DNA from: Neonectria sp. B-13
Taxonomy: Eukaryota; Ascomycota; Sordariomycetes; Hypocreales; Nectriaceae
Reading direction: 5' to 3'
Assembly: GCA_002682825.1 (NCBI GenBank)
Contig: NOKP01000032.1
Location: 1-64,000 of the forward strand
Length of the DNA: 64,000 nucleotides
The position numbers were made by a program, and so were the translations under genes. Positions 1 through 11,381 of the stretch are shown piece by piece. The notes beneath the pieces are model-generated. The model did no database searches. It saw only the letters and a program-made list of their open reading frames with translations, and was not told where the DNA came from. Numbering within the stretch: position 1 is the stretch's first letter; each line of letters starts with the position of its first letter.

Positions 1-283
1 GCGTTGAACAGGGGCTTCAGTCAATAGCATGATGCTGCCGATTTTCGGCCCAACCGGCCGGGGCCTAAGGCGTCCCTGTGTGGGTTGATGTATGGCTGAC
101 CAACTAGCAGTCTGCTATTCTCAGCGGTGGGATTTCACTAAATTTTCACTAAATCATAGAGACACGGGTTGGGCGTGGATCTTATGCCTCGGCTTTATTT
201 CCTTACATCTATCAGATCAACTATTCATAGACTATATAGGTTGTAACAGATGTTCGGGGAGTCGACCGTTTGCCTATGAGGGT

Positions 284-911
284 CTAAGGCAATTGCTTGA
301 GCTTTCGTAGAAGCCAGAGCTCGTAGACAAGGAGCATCGAGCTCATAACTGCCATACAAATGCCGATTATGCACACAGTAACTATCGCTGTGATAGACCA
401 GTGTCCGTCCTGCGCAGTATAGATGTTGACCAAACTAATGACCATAGCCATTACTGAATGAAATATGTTAGGCCTCGGAACATTAGTAAAAGCCTACTAA
501 TTAGTAGAGCCTTACTTACAAGAAGACCCGATCAACAAGCCAAATATAATTATGCCTTAGGTTCCACCATACCCAGCAAATCCCAACCCCCCCCAGGAGG
601 CTAGAAAGAACGCCGATACATAGAAGGGGAACATTACGAACGGCATACTGAACCACTCTGCCAGCCCGTGAATCAGCGAGGACCGAGGCATGACTAAGTG
701 ATGTGAATGTTCCGGGAAAGAAAACAAATCCAGCCAGAAACAGCCAGTTTGACATTGCGGCAATGAAATTGTACGTGTTGGGGATGTCGTGGGATTGGAT
801 AATCATGGTGTTGTAGCGGGAGAGAGATCCGATACGCTGGGGTGCTTGATTCAGGTTGGACAAATTGAGTGTGTCCTCCCTGTGATTCGTTTGCTTCCTA
901 GAAAACATCAT
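284..911 (-). CDS. small multi-pass membrane protein, two exons
   Basis: I read two exons, 520..911 and 284..473, separated by a 46-nt intron (donor GTAAGT, acceptor CCGAG), giving about 193 residues. The splice restores a continuous run RVFL-PNIFHSVMAMVISL. Hydrophobic segments lie around NFIAAMSNWLFLAGFVFF, VPLLCIGVLSSLLGGVGI, IFHSVMAMVISLVNIY and ITAIVTVCIIGICMAVMSSM, so about four membrane spans are predicted. The pattern (TYNFIAAMSNWLFLAGFVF ... YTAQDGHWSITA) resembles a family of unnamed fungal integral membrane proteins whose function is unknown. The start at 911 is the most upstream ATG; a start at the Met of MIIQSHDIPN is also possible. If the neighbouring recombinase heads a mobile element, this gene would be on its cargo side. 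Confidence 0.65.
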
Positions 912-1610
912 CCTCGAACGGAATGTAACTTGATGCTATTGAAGTGGCATGTCGACTGGGCACAAACAAGTATATATCCTGTGGTGGCGAATTGAAGCAC
1001 CCTGGTTAAGCTGCAAATCCCCGTTTTCTTGCAATTCATTAAAGCCCTAGTCCGTAATGCGTTTGTTTTGATACCTGGTCGGGGTTGTTTTTGAACGGCA
1101 AGACGAGATTTAATTAAGCCCCCTGTAAGCACGGCAAGACTAGCAGGGGGAGGGGTATACTCAAGGAACCTGAATACGGTCAAAACAACGTTTGCAACGG
1201 CACCAAGACGGTGTGCTAACGGTTCTAAAATCCAGGTTACCCGGTCTCTGGCCGTTTTGCCCTTTTTGCAGGGCGCTCTCGAGGCGCGACACTAGTTCTT
1301 GAGGTTGACTGTCATGAGACAGGCCAAACCTCGGCATAACCCCCAGAAAGAGTGCTCGGTTGGATGATGAGATGAGACGAGCATAATGATGAAGGAGTAA
1401 CTGAAATCATTGAATGACAGCGGCCCAAAAGACACCCAAGCTAGGCACCAATATTTGCCTTCTGTCCTACAAAACCATATAGAGCGAGGCTATTCTTAGA
1501 GCTAAGTATGACCGTCGCAAAGTCTACAGTGAGGCCGGGTCAATGCGAGAAATACGTGCACGGGGTGGATGATTTGTGATAGTTTAAACTATGGTTGTAA
1601 GGAATTGGTA
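912..1610. other. intergenic, no gene recognised
   Basis: It lies between the upstream side of the small membrane protein gene and the 3' end of the DUF3435 gene, both on the minus strand. Only short open frames with no recognisable domain are present. Confidence 0.5.
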
Positions 1611-4025
1611 TTATTCATCTGTTTTATATCTGCCGAAAATATCGTAGCCATGATTTCTCGTCACATGCGCCTGGAAGGCGGCCACACTCTCTAACTGAAC
1701 TGCACCCTTCTTGCAGTTTGCCTCAGGGCAAGGTATTGGCTTCCTCCCTGCGCATTTTAGATGCTGGTTCGTAAGGTGGTGTCGTGCCCGATACTTCGTC
1801 GAGAACTCGCGAAGCCTTTCAGCCCTTACCAAGTCTCCATCCCAGAAACAGAAGAAGCATTGCACTTTATCGCAAGTCTGCGGAAACTCGAGCTTGGGGC
1901 TTTGAATGCTGGCTGTCTCTGAAGCAGATAAAATGACCGGCCGAAATTCCCTCCTCCTTCCCAGCTGGACCAACGCATGCGTGGTAATAATGCGATGTCG
2001 TAATCTCATCTTGTCGTCAAGTGTCGTTGAGTCGGCGCAGATCAACTCAGCAACCATCTTTCGCTCTTCTAATCGGTATGTAGGCGGTGGTCTCCAGTCT
2101 TCTTGGCCCAAGTCGAGTAGTGAGTGCGTGTCATTCAGTTGAGCGTTGATCTCCGTTGTGTTGATTGTTTCAAAAAAGCCACCCCTCGTGTTGGCCTTGG
2201 CGAGTTTGCGTAGGTAGGATCTCGTTGAGCGTACCTGCATCTCTACCTTAATGTATAATTGGTAAAGCTTAGTCCCATGTTGTCTCGCCTTTTGAATGGT
2301 GCCTGACTCATGCTTCACCTCGGCGCGGTGGCTGTCGCGGAGAGCTGTGAGTTCGGCGAGTTTCGGATCCGTCTTAAGCTTCTCCAACTCCTCCGGACTC
2401 GCAGTGGTGGGAGCCCTTGGATCGACAAACCGACGCATGTGGCTCGTAGCCTTCATCAATGCTGTGTTGGATGGACGCCCTAGAAAAGCGGCCTGGACAT
2501 CACACTGAATCCGCTGGTTAATATACGCCTGGTAAGTCCCAGCGTCTTGGTGGCTCATGACTTGTTGAAGCTGTGGTTGCGTTCCGACAGCTGTTGGGAT
2601 TATTAGCTACAAAGCCTCAACCGTGATGAACAGTGAATACGTACCTTCAACTGCTTCTCCACTGCCTCGGCGGATAGTATAAGGAGTCAGAATCTGCATG
2701 AAACCTGTCGCAAGGCCCAATCTTTGAAGGTAGTAAAGATACGTGTGGTATCGAAGCGCCTCGGTGTCAGATGTGCGAACAATTCCGTCTTCCCCACGCA
2801 CTGCCTGTCGAAAGATGGGAATGTCTTGTTTGTCCTTTTTCCAGTGGAAATCCAGCGCATGCCGTGCTGGTGGAACCCGAATGCGGTAGAAGTCGGAGAC
2901 TGAATTGACATCTGACTCAAATGCTTGATCAAGTAGAGCAAGACTAAGCATGAGTATTGTTGCATCGAATAAAAGATCGTCAACTTCATAGAAGATAAAA
3001 GTCTTCCTACTTGGATGTTAAACCGACTGGCCTGACCATTGTGTGGGTTGAGTAACTTACGGGATGATTCGCTTCACCCAGCCCTTCGTATATCTGAGAG
3101 TCACCTCCATGACTGGCAGGTCTCTTGTCCCATTTTCATTTTTCAGAAGGAGCATGTTAACATCCTTATAGGTCAGAGTCTTGAAGTCATCTTCCTCATG
3201 GTTCCATTCCGTTGCAAAATCCACTTCCGTGGTATCTTTCTGTTGTATAAAGTAGTGGTCCTGGATCTTTGCTTTGCTGAGATGCGTATACACAAGTACG
3301 CGAGGTCGTGTAGCTGTATAGCTTTGAATGAGAATTAACAAAGCCAGCTGTAATCGTTGACGTTCGTCAGGAAAGACCGAGGTATCATGCACGAAATGAT
3401 GATGCTGGACAAGGTACACATCATCAACATTCATGACAGGCTTTTCCTTCTGAGATGTATCGAGTTCGTAATGAATTGTGAGATACCCATTGATGTACTA
3501 CAAGAGGTATGTCAGAAAATGGAGCTCAAAGTGTGATTTGGGTCTGTTATTTGCACTAACATCATTGATTTCCCTATTTGCATTCTCATTGAAATCACGG
3601 CCGACAGACTTATGATAGATCTGAAAGAGCATTCTCTTGTAGGAGAAGACCGTGCTTTGCTTTGAGATTCTCGTATAGGTATCAATCATCCATTCAAGGA
3701 ATGTCATGATCTGTTGCTTTGAAACTTTATCGAGATAGTCATAGGGGCTGGCTATTTCCAGGTGTCGACAGTGCCTGGTTTGGATTAGTACTAATTCTAA
3801 AATGGATATTGATATACTGTACTCTGTCCACTTCTTCTTTACCCCGGCCATGTTGACCATTGTTGTGTCTGCATGTTTTCTCTTGACGGGCTCCTGCTGG
3901 AGCACCTTGGGTCTCGCTAGATAGTACTCAGGCGGGCGCTGAACCCGGGTGGTTGACACGACAGCCATAGTTGCGCTGGACAAATGAGTCGTGATTCCGG
4001 GTTGAACATGGCGACGAAACTCCAA
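1611..4025 (-). CDS. DUF3435 tyrosine recombinase (Starship captain-like)
   Basis: Five exons: 3823..4025, 3561..3774, 3061..3497, 2645..3006 and 1611..2590, about 731 residues with no stop or frameshift. The intron at 3775..3822 is 48 nt with no in-frame stop, so it can be read through by mistake; removing it restores KKWTE-HCRHLEIA, and it has a TACTAAT branch site. The DUF3435 core covers about residues 75-440. Candidate catalytic residues are Arg203 (SYTATRPR), Tyr394 and Arg397 (YTIRRG), His419 and the nucleophile Tyr428 (SHQDAGTYQAYI). The C-terminus (about 650-731) is a Cys/His zinc-finger region with CFFC, CPEANC and HVTRNH. DUF3435 proteins are tyrosine recombinases, and some move giant Starship elements as the first, inward-reading gene. 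Many fungal genomes also carry solo DUF3435 genes, so captain status is inferred. Confidence 0.85.
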
Positions 4026-4075
4026 AAATGAGTGCTGGATGATTTATAATAGGCGGCCCTCTTGGCCTTCGGTAG

Positions 4076-4320
4076 TGACGGGTGTCAGCCATGATTAAAT
4101 TAAATCATGTCAACCCAGGTGCTCTTGGTGGGGCCGCTGGGGTGCTCCGGCGGTTAGCAGGCCGAAGTGGTTGGAGGGGTGGGGTCAGCGCCTTGGGAAA
4201 ATGGCCTCCAAAAGCGGCACCAGGAACGTCCAAGAATGCATCCTCGACCCTCTGGGAACAGAGGTCAATTACCCAGCAACCTGTACTTTTGATGTAAACC
4301 TGGTGGTAGTATAATCGACC
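4076..4320 (+). repeat. dispersed repeat, copy A (longest)
   Basis: The part 4226..4283 matches the reverse complement of 48281..48340 at about 52 of 58 positions, and every difference is a transition. The part 4259..4295 matches 26673..26709 at 35 of 37 positions, again only transitions. An upstream block near 4078-4120 (GGGTGTCAGCC, then ATTAAATTAAATCATGTCAACC) is also similar to 26601-26637. The repeat class is unknown and I see no transposase. It begins about 50 bp upstream of the DUF3435 start codon. Confidence 0.7.
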
Positions 4321-4449
4321 GAGAAATCCGGGATAATGGAGTGATGAGTGATTGCCGGGATATCTCAATGAATCATGTCACTGCAATGGCATGCTGAACT
4401 TCCATGTGTTATATCACGATATCTTTCGTGAGGAAATAGATGAAGGAAT

Positions 4450-5020
4450 TTACCGAACTCTTACATGAAGATGTTTTGATAGAAAGCCAGAAATAATCAT
4501 GGAAGGCAGCCCGGCGAAAAGGAACAAAACCAATATGAACAGAAAGAACGCCGGGTTCAACAGGAGAGCGTAGAGAGGTCTTAGAATGGGCCGCACGAGC
4601 AAGATTGTGAATATCGTCACTGGCCATCGCACCCACGGCCGGTCGTCCTTGGCGAGCTGGAAGGCCTCTAGCTCTCCGGGCAGAACTGTGTGCTGGTTGG
4701 AAGATTCGGGATCCCCTGAGTTGATAGGTTCTTTCATCAGCAAATAGTCACCAGCTGTGTTCCGAAACAGGGCATTGCTTACCAACGGTCTCTGGTTCAG
4801 GCCATCGAGACGCACCAACCACTTCTCTCGTGCTGCCTTTTGCCCTCAACATGGCTGTCGGACTCTGGGGATAGCGTGCAGATGCGACCGGGATAGATTG
4901 TATCCAAGATGACTTGTTCTTCTTGGCGTATCTGATGGCAACGTGCAAGCTGTAGAAAATACCCCACTCCGCGTCATTGAATCGGTCAGATGGGGTCAGC
5001 CTCACCTTGGTACCCGCCAC
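4450..5020 (-). pseudogene. possible truncated membrane-protein gene
   Basis: Two overlapping open frames on the minus strand look partly coding. The upstream one (4748..5020) begins MAGTKVRLTPSDRFND. The downstream one (4450 to about 4850) reads through KWLVRLDGLNQRPLVSNAL and ends with two strongly hydrophobic segments, around VTIFTILLVRPILRPLYALL and FFLFILVLFLFAGLPSMII. A good donor (CAT-GTAAGAG) follows near 4463, but what lies downstream is dispersed repeat copy A, with no recognisable further exon. I infer a gene that lost its 3' end or has decayed. I do not recognise the family. Confidence 0.35.
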
Positions 5021-5922
5021 TCAACGCGTAGTGAGTTTCGGCCCGTCATATCGGCCGAAAGTCAGCGCCCATGATCACGTCACATCAAGGTTCACGACCG
5101 AATTGATTATATAACCTTGTGAGTAACTTTAAAGAGGTGGTCCAACCAGCTGGGTTCGTCTTCCGGCCGGTCTTTTAGCCCAGTATCACCGTATCTCAGG
5201 CTCTAGCTTGCACCTGTTGAGGAGCTCATGACCCCATTGAACTTGACGACTTAGGACTCCAGTGCATCTGGCCGGAAGGGCGATTGCGCTCTAGGTGCGG
5301 AAGACAACCCGATGAGGCCATCAAACGTTGCGCAATTACTGTCAAGTCTTGCGACCGTATCACTACACCGCCTGTACACCACAGCAAGCATCTAACGAGA
5401 AACGTCAGAGAAAATACCTAAGACAATTGATAGACGAGGTGGACAAGAACCCTGTGTCCTGCCTATGCGTCCGGCGTCGCTTAGGTCCGCGGCTCTGCCT
5501 TGCGTGCTATGTAGCTTGCAAACGTCCGCGAATGACATAATGCCATGGCGTGATTCCCTGGTCTGAGCCACAGGGGATGCCTTGGTTGCGGCGCAGCAGT
5601 ACCAACTCAAGGGAGCGAGCAAGCTTTCTCGGTGGCAGAAGCAGGGAGGACTCCCACTGACTCACAGGCTCAACGCGTTGGCAGGGGTCCCCTGTATATG
5701 CCCTGTCTCAGTTGCCACCAGCTGAACAAGCTGAAGCTTGGTTTCTGCACATTGCCCGTGGCTGCCTTGCTGCTCCGCATCTGTGCCTGGAGGGCTGAAG
5801 TGCCTGGCCTAGGCGCTGCCCGCTGTTCGGGTACTTATGACTAACTTATCTCTCGACTCGACCTTGGTGGCGTCGATGTTGAGTTGAAGCAGCTTATCCG
5901 CGCTTGCAACGACCCCTTTACC
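5021..5922. other. intergenic; short inverted repeat near 5040
   Basis: No gene recognised. TTTCGGCC and GGCCGAAA form an 8-bp inverted repeat around 5036-5060. The short frames here have no domain features. This is the likely promoter region of the AT-hook gene. Confidence 0.45.
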
Positions 5923-7797
5923 ATGGCTCCACAAGGCCGGAGCCGCGGTCGTCCAAGAAAGCCTCTTACTCACAAGTATCTCAAAACAGTCGAAGACCTC
6001 CCAGATATTCCAATCCTTTGCCGAGATCTGGGCTACGAAGTCTCCCAGCCCCGATATACCACCTTCTTCGCAGCCGTCTCGGCTCACTGCGAAACTATTA
6101 TTCCCTACGGCACTCAAAGCCCCCAGTTCCTCCGATGGAAGAACAGGGATCATCAGAGATGGCTGATAAAAGGCACTACTGATTTCTTAGAAAAGTCTGG
6201 TAATGGGGAATTGTATTGGCCAGAGAACACGCTGGCTCAGAACTACGGTCAACTGCAATACGAAAAGGATAGGTTTCTGTAAGTCGGTTCATCTATTTGC
6301 TCTACCTACTTGAACTACGTTGACCTTGAGAGGCAATAGAATACAGCGCACTATGCTCAAGCTTCTTTTCCAGATTGACCAGAGTTTTAGAAATGGTGCG
6401 AAATCCGTGACCAGTTCTCAACAGAATCAGGGCAGTACCCAATCCACCCAGAACGACAATCCTGCGGCTCAGCAGAGTAGCAGCCTTGTCCCGCCCCCTG
6501 AAATTGGAAATGTTCGCCATCGCAGAGAAGATACTACTGAGGATCCGACCAATGTGGAAAGGTCGCCACCACCAGTCAGAGCCCTTGGCCATAGAAGACG
6601 TTCCTCGTGAGTTGCAATTTTGACACCAGAAAGGGTTGTTATTCTCTAACAATTACACCCAGGCTCAACGTTATGTCAAACGCCCCAGGCAGGCTACATA
6701 ACAATCGTCGTTCGCACCAAGCATCCGTGGAGGATGTCGAGAATGACGACTGCGCAGAGATGAACAGGATATCCATGCAAGGTTACGGGCTTGGAGGTTT
6801 CCAGGATAGAGTTTCAAGTCCCGATGAACTTGCGAACCCTGTCAGCCCTCGCATGAACATTGCAAGCTCCGACTTTGACCATGCTTACCATCGGCAGGAC
6901 CAAACCAAACTCAAGCGGCCTGCTCAGCCTCTACATGCAGAACACCACCCTCGCGCGAAACGTAACAAGGGAAAGGAGCCTGTTTATCCGGATCCTACAA
7001 CTGTTCTGAACCCTTCTCGCAATGGCCAAGACCAGCTTAAGAGCTTTGCTCCACACGGTTCTCGGCTTGACAATTATCCAACGCATCCCAACATTCCAGC
7101 GAATGCGGTCCACGCTGAGTCAAGCAAGAGGCAAGGACATCCTTCACCCTCCGTTGAGCCAACCGGTGTGGCGAGATCACATCAAAGCGCCGAACCAGAT
7201 GGAATCCCCCCATCTTCTCAATTGATGCTGAATCAAAACACACCAGAACAAGTTCAAGGAGCTGAAGATGCTCCTCAAAATGGGACTGCCAGAGAATACT
7301 CCCCTGCGCGGCCCCAAGTGGTGCCAACTCACTCCCCAGCCCCGGCAGGAAGGCCAGTGTCACGCAACAGACGTCGGCGGGGATCGACTAGGCCGCCAAG
7401 GACAACGACTGCTCTGAGATTCTCCATATATTGCAATGTGTTGTACACGGACGACACGCTTACACCGTGGACGCCCCCAGTCCCCTTCGACGAAATGTCG
7501 CTGGTGTGGCTAGAGAAGACAATTCCCCTCCAACGTGGCTCGCCGGGATTTACCTTTTCTCTAACAGTGCCCGGAATGCCGATTTGTGTTCACCATGTTC
7601 CTACTGGATACGACGATGAATTTCAGCAGATGCAAACTCGCTTTTCTCAGATGATCAATCGGTTCATAGATATGTACGCCCACTTGAATCAGCGAGCTGT
7701 GTTTGAGATGACGATTCGATCCCGGCGGAATACTGAACAGGTCGATAGTGGCCGGTACGACCATAGCACATTTGGAACCGCCATTGGGCGTCTGTGA
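5923..7797 (+). CDS. AT-hook protein, otherwise unknown
   Basis: Three exons, 5923..6278, 6340..6606 and 6663..7797, give about 585 residues. The start has a strong context (ACCATGG). Residues 1-12 hold an AT-hook core, RSRGRPRKP, a minor-groove DNA-binding motif. Residues about 20-120 look folded (DLPDIPILCRDLGYEVSQPR). The middle, to about residue 455, is polar and probably disordered, rich in Pro, Ser, Asn, Gln and basic patches such as RAKRNKGKEP and RNRRRRGSTRPPR. The last 130 residues look like a compact beta-rich domain (TALRFSIYCNVLY, GFTFSLTVPGMPICV). I do not recognise that domain. A chromatin or DNA-binding role is inferred only from the AT-hook. The gene lies head-to-tail with the RBR ligase gene. 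Confidence 0.7.
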
Positions 7798-8304
7798 GCG
7801 TTGGATTTCCTAGTACGTTTGAATTTATAGAGTAGATTGTTTATAGATGTAGACGGTAGCAATGCCTAGCCTTTTCGGGCAAGTACTTCTTCGGAGGTGC
7901 GCAATCAAATTCGTTATTCTCAAGCTAGGCCTACTGTGCTTAGGGCCCTCGCAAAGGACTAGCCACGAATGTGAGCTGCATTTGCTATTTACATGCGCTT
8001 CTTACTACACTTCTCTGCTGGATGTGTCAAGAAATCCCCAAGGCGTTTATACACTTGTCGACCATGACGACAAATCTACCCTAGTGCAGTGTCAGCCTAC
8101 TTTTGTTGATGTGGCGTTGGAATTAGACTCAAGTGGCTGACTGCGTCCAACCTGTGCGACCTATGACGTCCGATTTACACAACATACCCATCTACGTTTG
8201 ATGAAAATTACAATTTTTCTCAGCGGGGAGGGCATTAGGGTGATCCCACGCCTACATCTGCTCGTCGCAGCCTGATTTAGGTTTCTACCCTTCACCCTTC
8301 ATAC
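7798..8304. other. intergenic, no gene recognised
   Basis: It holds the 3' flank of the AT-hook gene and the presumed promoter of the RBR gene. A 92-codon frame at 7862..8140 has no domain or composition supporting a gene. Confidence 0.5.
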
Positions 8305-10681
8305 ATGATTCCCTTGGCCACGATGCCGTCAATACTAGGGTCTCCAGCAAGTATCCGAGCGGACAGTGCACTACTACCACCTCCAAGTCGCTCCATCCAG
8401 GACGAACATCAAGCAACGGCCCATCCCCGACAAGCAGAATCCGACGCCATCATGCCAGCCATTTCAGCCAGAATAAAAGAGGCGGAGCAAAACGCCAAAG
8501 ACCAGAGGCGAGTGCTCAAGCAATTGGAGCGAAAGATAAAAGTGTCTGAGCGGAAAATCAATTCCAAGGAGGCCAAGATGGATATGATGGAAGCAGCACG
8601 ACAGGAGGCAGAAATGCTACGGGCTATAACAAGCACCCCATCTCAGCCCGTCATTGGAAAGCTAGAGTCCATCCAGACTGCCTTGGCGATGACAGGTCAA
8701 GAGATCGATGATGCATATCTTGAAACCATCAAAAAGATCAAGGCCAGGTGCCGCGAAGTACGGGAAAAGTGGCTCCAACATAAGCGCGAGTGCGATCAAC
8801 AAGACCGTCCAGCCGTCTCGCTACGGAGAGAAGTTCGCCGACTCGAGATCGAGCTCAGCCCGTTCAAATGCATATCTCGACGAACTTTTGTGACCCCACG
8901 AACTATCCTCGCCCGAAGACTCACGGGGAACTTGTGTCAGGGAACCATGAAAGAAGCACAATCCTTGCGTCAGTCCACTGACTTCTTGAATTTCAAGGCA
9001 CGGCCATCACTGACAACTCTCACGCCTGCCTTACTTGACATCACCATGAGCCCAGACCTGAGTCGTCGATTTGTTGGCGAAATCCGCGATGATCTCAAGA
9101 GAACCGAAGTTCGTAAATGCCTTTCTATTCAGATTTGTGACGGGTGCCATGTGGGGAGATTCCGCTGCTCTAGCCAGTTACGATACGCCACCCGGATTGA
9201 CGAGTTTCCCAATACTACGAGACCAACCTCGTGTTGTTCCAAGTTCTTGTGCTTGGAGTGTCTCGCTATGTCCATCGAATCATCTCTGGACAATACCGAA
9301 TGGTGGAAGCCCCCCGGGTCTAGGTTGCGATTAAAGTGCCCTGGTTCTTGCTCTGGAGAGTCGACACGGATAAATCATCGTCATCACTTGGAGAGAATTC
9401 TTACAGGCCTGGATGATGCGCGCAAAGTGAAGATAATCGGCAGGTGAGATGCCACCTGAACACCCTACTTTCAATTTGTGCCTTGCTAAACACGCATCAG
9501 TTACGATACCGCGATGACCTTGCGCAAAGGGTTAGACGAGCTACGTCCAGTGCTCAGTCCTGCAGCACTACAAGTAGCAGCTGCTTTAAATGGACAATTA
9601 ATTACCCTCCGGGGAATGCGTTCAGTTCCCTTCCACCGGAGAGACAACGATACGGGTGACACAGACAACCAGGCAGACGAGGATGATCTTATTGAGTTGT
9701 GCGACGTGGACTCTCAAAGCAATAGAACGATGAGTATTCCCGTTTTCAAAGGCCTTCTCCCCCGCAGCGACGAGAAGGAGTGCTCAATTTGCACGGAATC
9801 GATTCGAGACCTTCGGTATACTTCGTCCGATGACTGGCTTAGTCTCTGGCAGGGATATCATGGACAGGGTATGTGGAAGATCCTCAAGTTTCCAGAGAAG
9901 CTTCGGGATCGGTGCGGACACAACATAGATACATGTTCATCTTGCCTACAGAGACACCTGGACACTCAAGTGCAAGAACGAGGCAGAAGCTGTTGTGAAA
10001 AGCTTACGTGCCCGTCGCTTGGATGCGGACGCGTTCTGGATTATGAGGAGATTCGACTATATGCTCGTGATAACACATTCAAACAGTGAGTATATTCCCG
10101 TTAGCTGAAGAATCTCAAGTACTGACTCTGGTTGCAGGTATGATAAATATCTGACGCTCAATCTTTTGAGCCAGTGTTCCAACTTCCGATGGTGTCTCGG
10201 GAAAGAATGCTCAAGTGGCACGATATATGACTTCGAAATTAGCCCTTGCATTTCCTGCACGGAATGCAAGTTCAAGATGTGTTTCAAACACCAAACAGCA
10301 TGGCACGAAGGGCAAACTTGTGACGAGGTCGATTCTCTGCGCTCGGACCGCGAGTATGGTTGGAAGACCCAAAATTGGATCAAGCGGAACACGAAGCTTT
10401 GCCCGAAATGCAACGTTCCCATAGAGAAGGGAGCGGGTTGTTTTCATATGACATGTGAGTCGTGATCCGATACGTAAATAACATACCATAGCTAACATCA
10501 CTCCGTAGGCTCCGAATGTCTGGGCGAGTTTTGCTGGGAGTGCTTGGCGGACTGGAAGAAAATACGTCCTGAGTATGGAGAGTACATCCAGAGCGAGCAT
10601 AAGGAGGGCTGCCACTTTCGGACTACGACGGATCGCCCTACGCGGATATTCGGACAAACTCTTCAGGATGCTTTGGAGTAG
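8305..10681 (+). CDS. RBR (RING-IBR-RING) E3 ubiquitin ligase
   Basis: Four exons, 8305..9443, 9501..10085, 10138..10454 and 10509..10681, about 737 residues. RBR ligases carry ubiquitin on a RING2 cysteine before passing it to substrate. RING1 starts at about Cys474 (CSICTES), followed by CGHNIDTCSSC and CPSLGC. The IBR is at about 575-636 (CISCTECKFKMC). RING2 is at about 663-695 (LCPKC, CSECLGEFCWEC), with likely catalytic Cys676 in GAGCFHM. The N-terminal third is a probable coiled coil (about 50-190) with Lys/Glu/Gln heptads. Unusually, an extra cysteine-rich block at about 278-345 (ICDGCHVGRFRC, SCCSKFLCLECL, CPGSC) looks like a second, degenerate RING1 ahead of the real one. A second Met (MPSILG) lies six codons downstream of the chosen start. 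Substrate unknown. Confidence 0.85.
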
Positions 10682-11371
10682 AGCACTTGAAATGAGTCAT
10701 TTGGCGATAGATTCCAGTCTACCCAGAATAGCCGACTTAGAAACACATCCAGGCTCAAATGATAGCACTCATTAGCTAATACCCAAGGATCAGAGGAGAT
10801 AAACCCATTTTTGAGAAATCTTGTCTTCAGATATAGCTAAATAGCTTCCTATCTGTAACCAGCATTCGATGGTTACTTGCACTTGCTAGATGACTGATCC
10901 TACCAATGTATACAGAGGAGCATCTCAAAAGTTTAGTCCTAAGAAAGATGACTTATGCCATTAGCCCTAGGCTAAATACACTAAATACTTTAGATAGCTA
11001 AGACCTGCTAAGCTTTTAGCATACTAAAGGTCCTAAGTAGCCTAATACCCTTCAACATACAGAGGACTTGATAGATACCTTTTTATCATTAGGCAACACA
11101 ACTTGTATTTTGAGGTATTTTACAAGGATTAAGAGATATGGTTTCCCATCCTGGAACACAAAAGTCACGTCGCAGTGTTTGATAGTCGATGGCTTATGGC
11201 AATCGGGCCGGCTCGTTGATTTTCCAGATTGCGATGCGTTATCTAATGCATTACATAGGTTTGGACAGAAAGGTGGGAATACGGTTGAAGAATAACGGAA
11301 GCAGTTGAGATCCTTTCTTTTTGCTATTCAAAGTCTCCAATGCTGATTTATTTAGCTATTTAGCTATTTAG
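10682..11371. other. AT-rich, TAGCTAA-rich degenerate stretch
   Basis: No gene recognised. The segment is rich in variants of TAGCTAA / TTAGCTA (for example near 10855, 10975-11040 and 11350). Such sequence is common in old repeats that have undergone repeat-induced point mutation (RIP) in ascomycetes; that origin is an inference. Confidence 0.45.
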
Positions 11372-11381
11372 CTACTTAGCC
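11352..11381. repeat. 8-bp tandem repeat spanning a stop codon
   Basis: Units TTAGCTAT, TTAGCTAT, TTAGCTAC and a partial TTAGCC. The minus-strand stop codon of the DUF5695-like gene (11372..11374) lies inside the array. Confidence 0.8.

Noticed and set aside
4082..4297. 71-codon frame inside repeat copy A as a gene
   Set aside because: The other two copies do not keep this frame open, so it is more likely repeat sequence.
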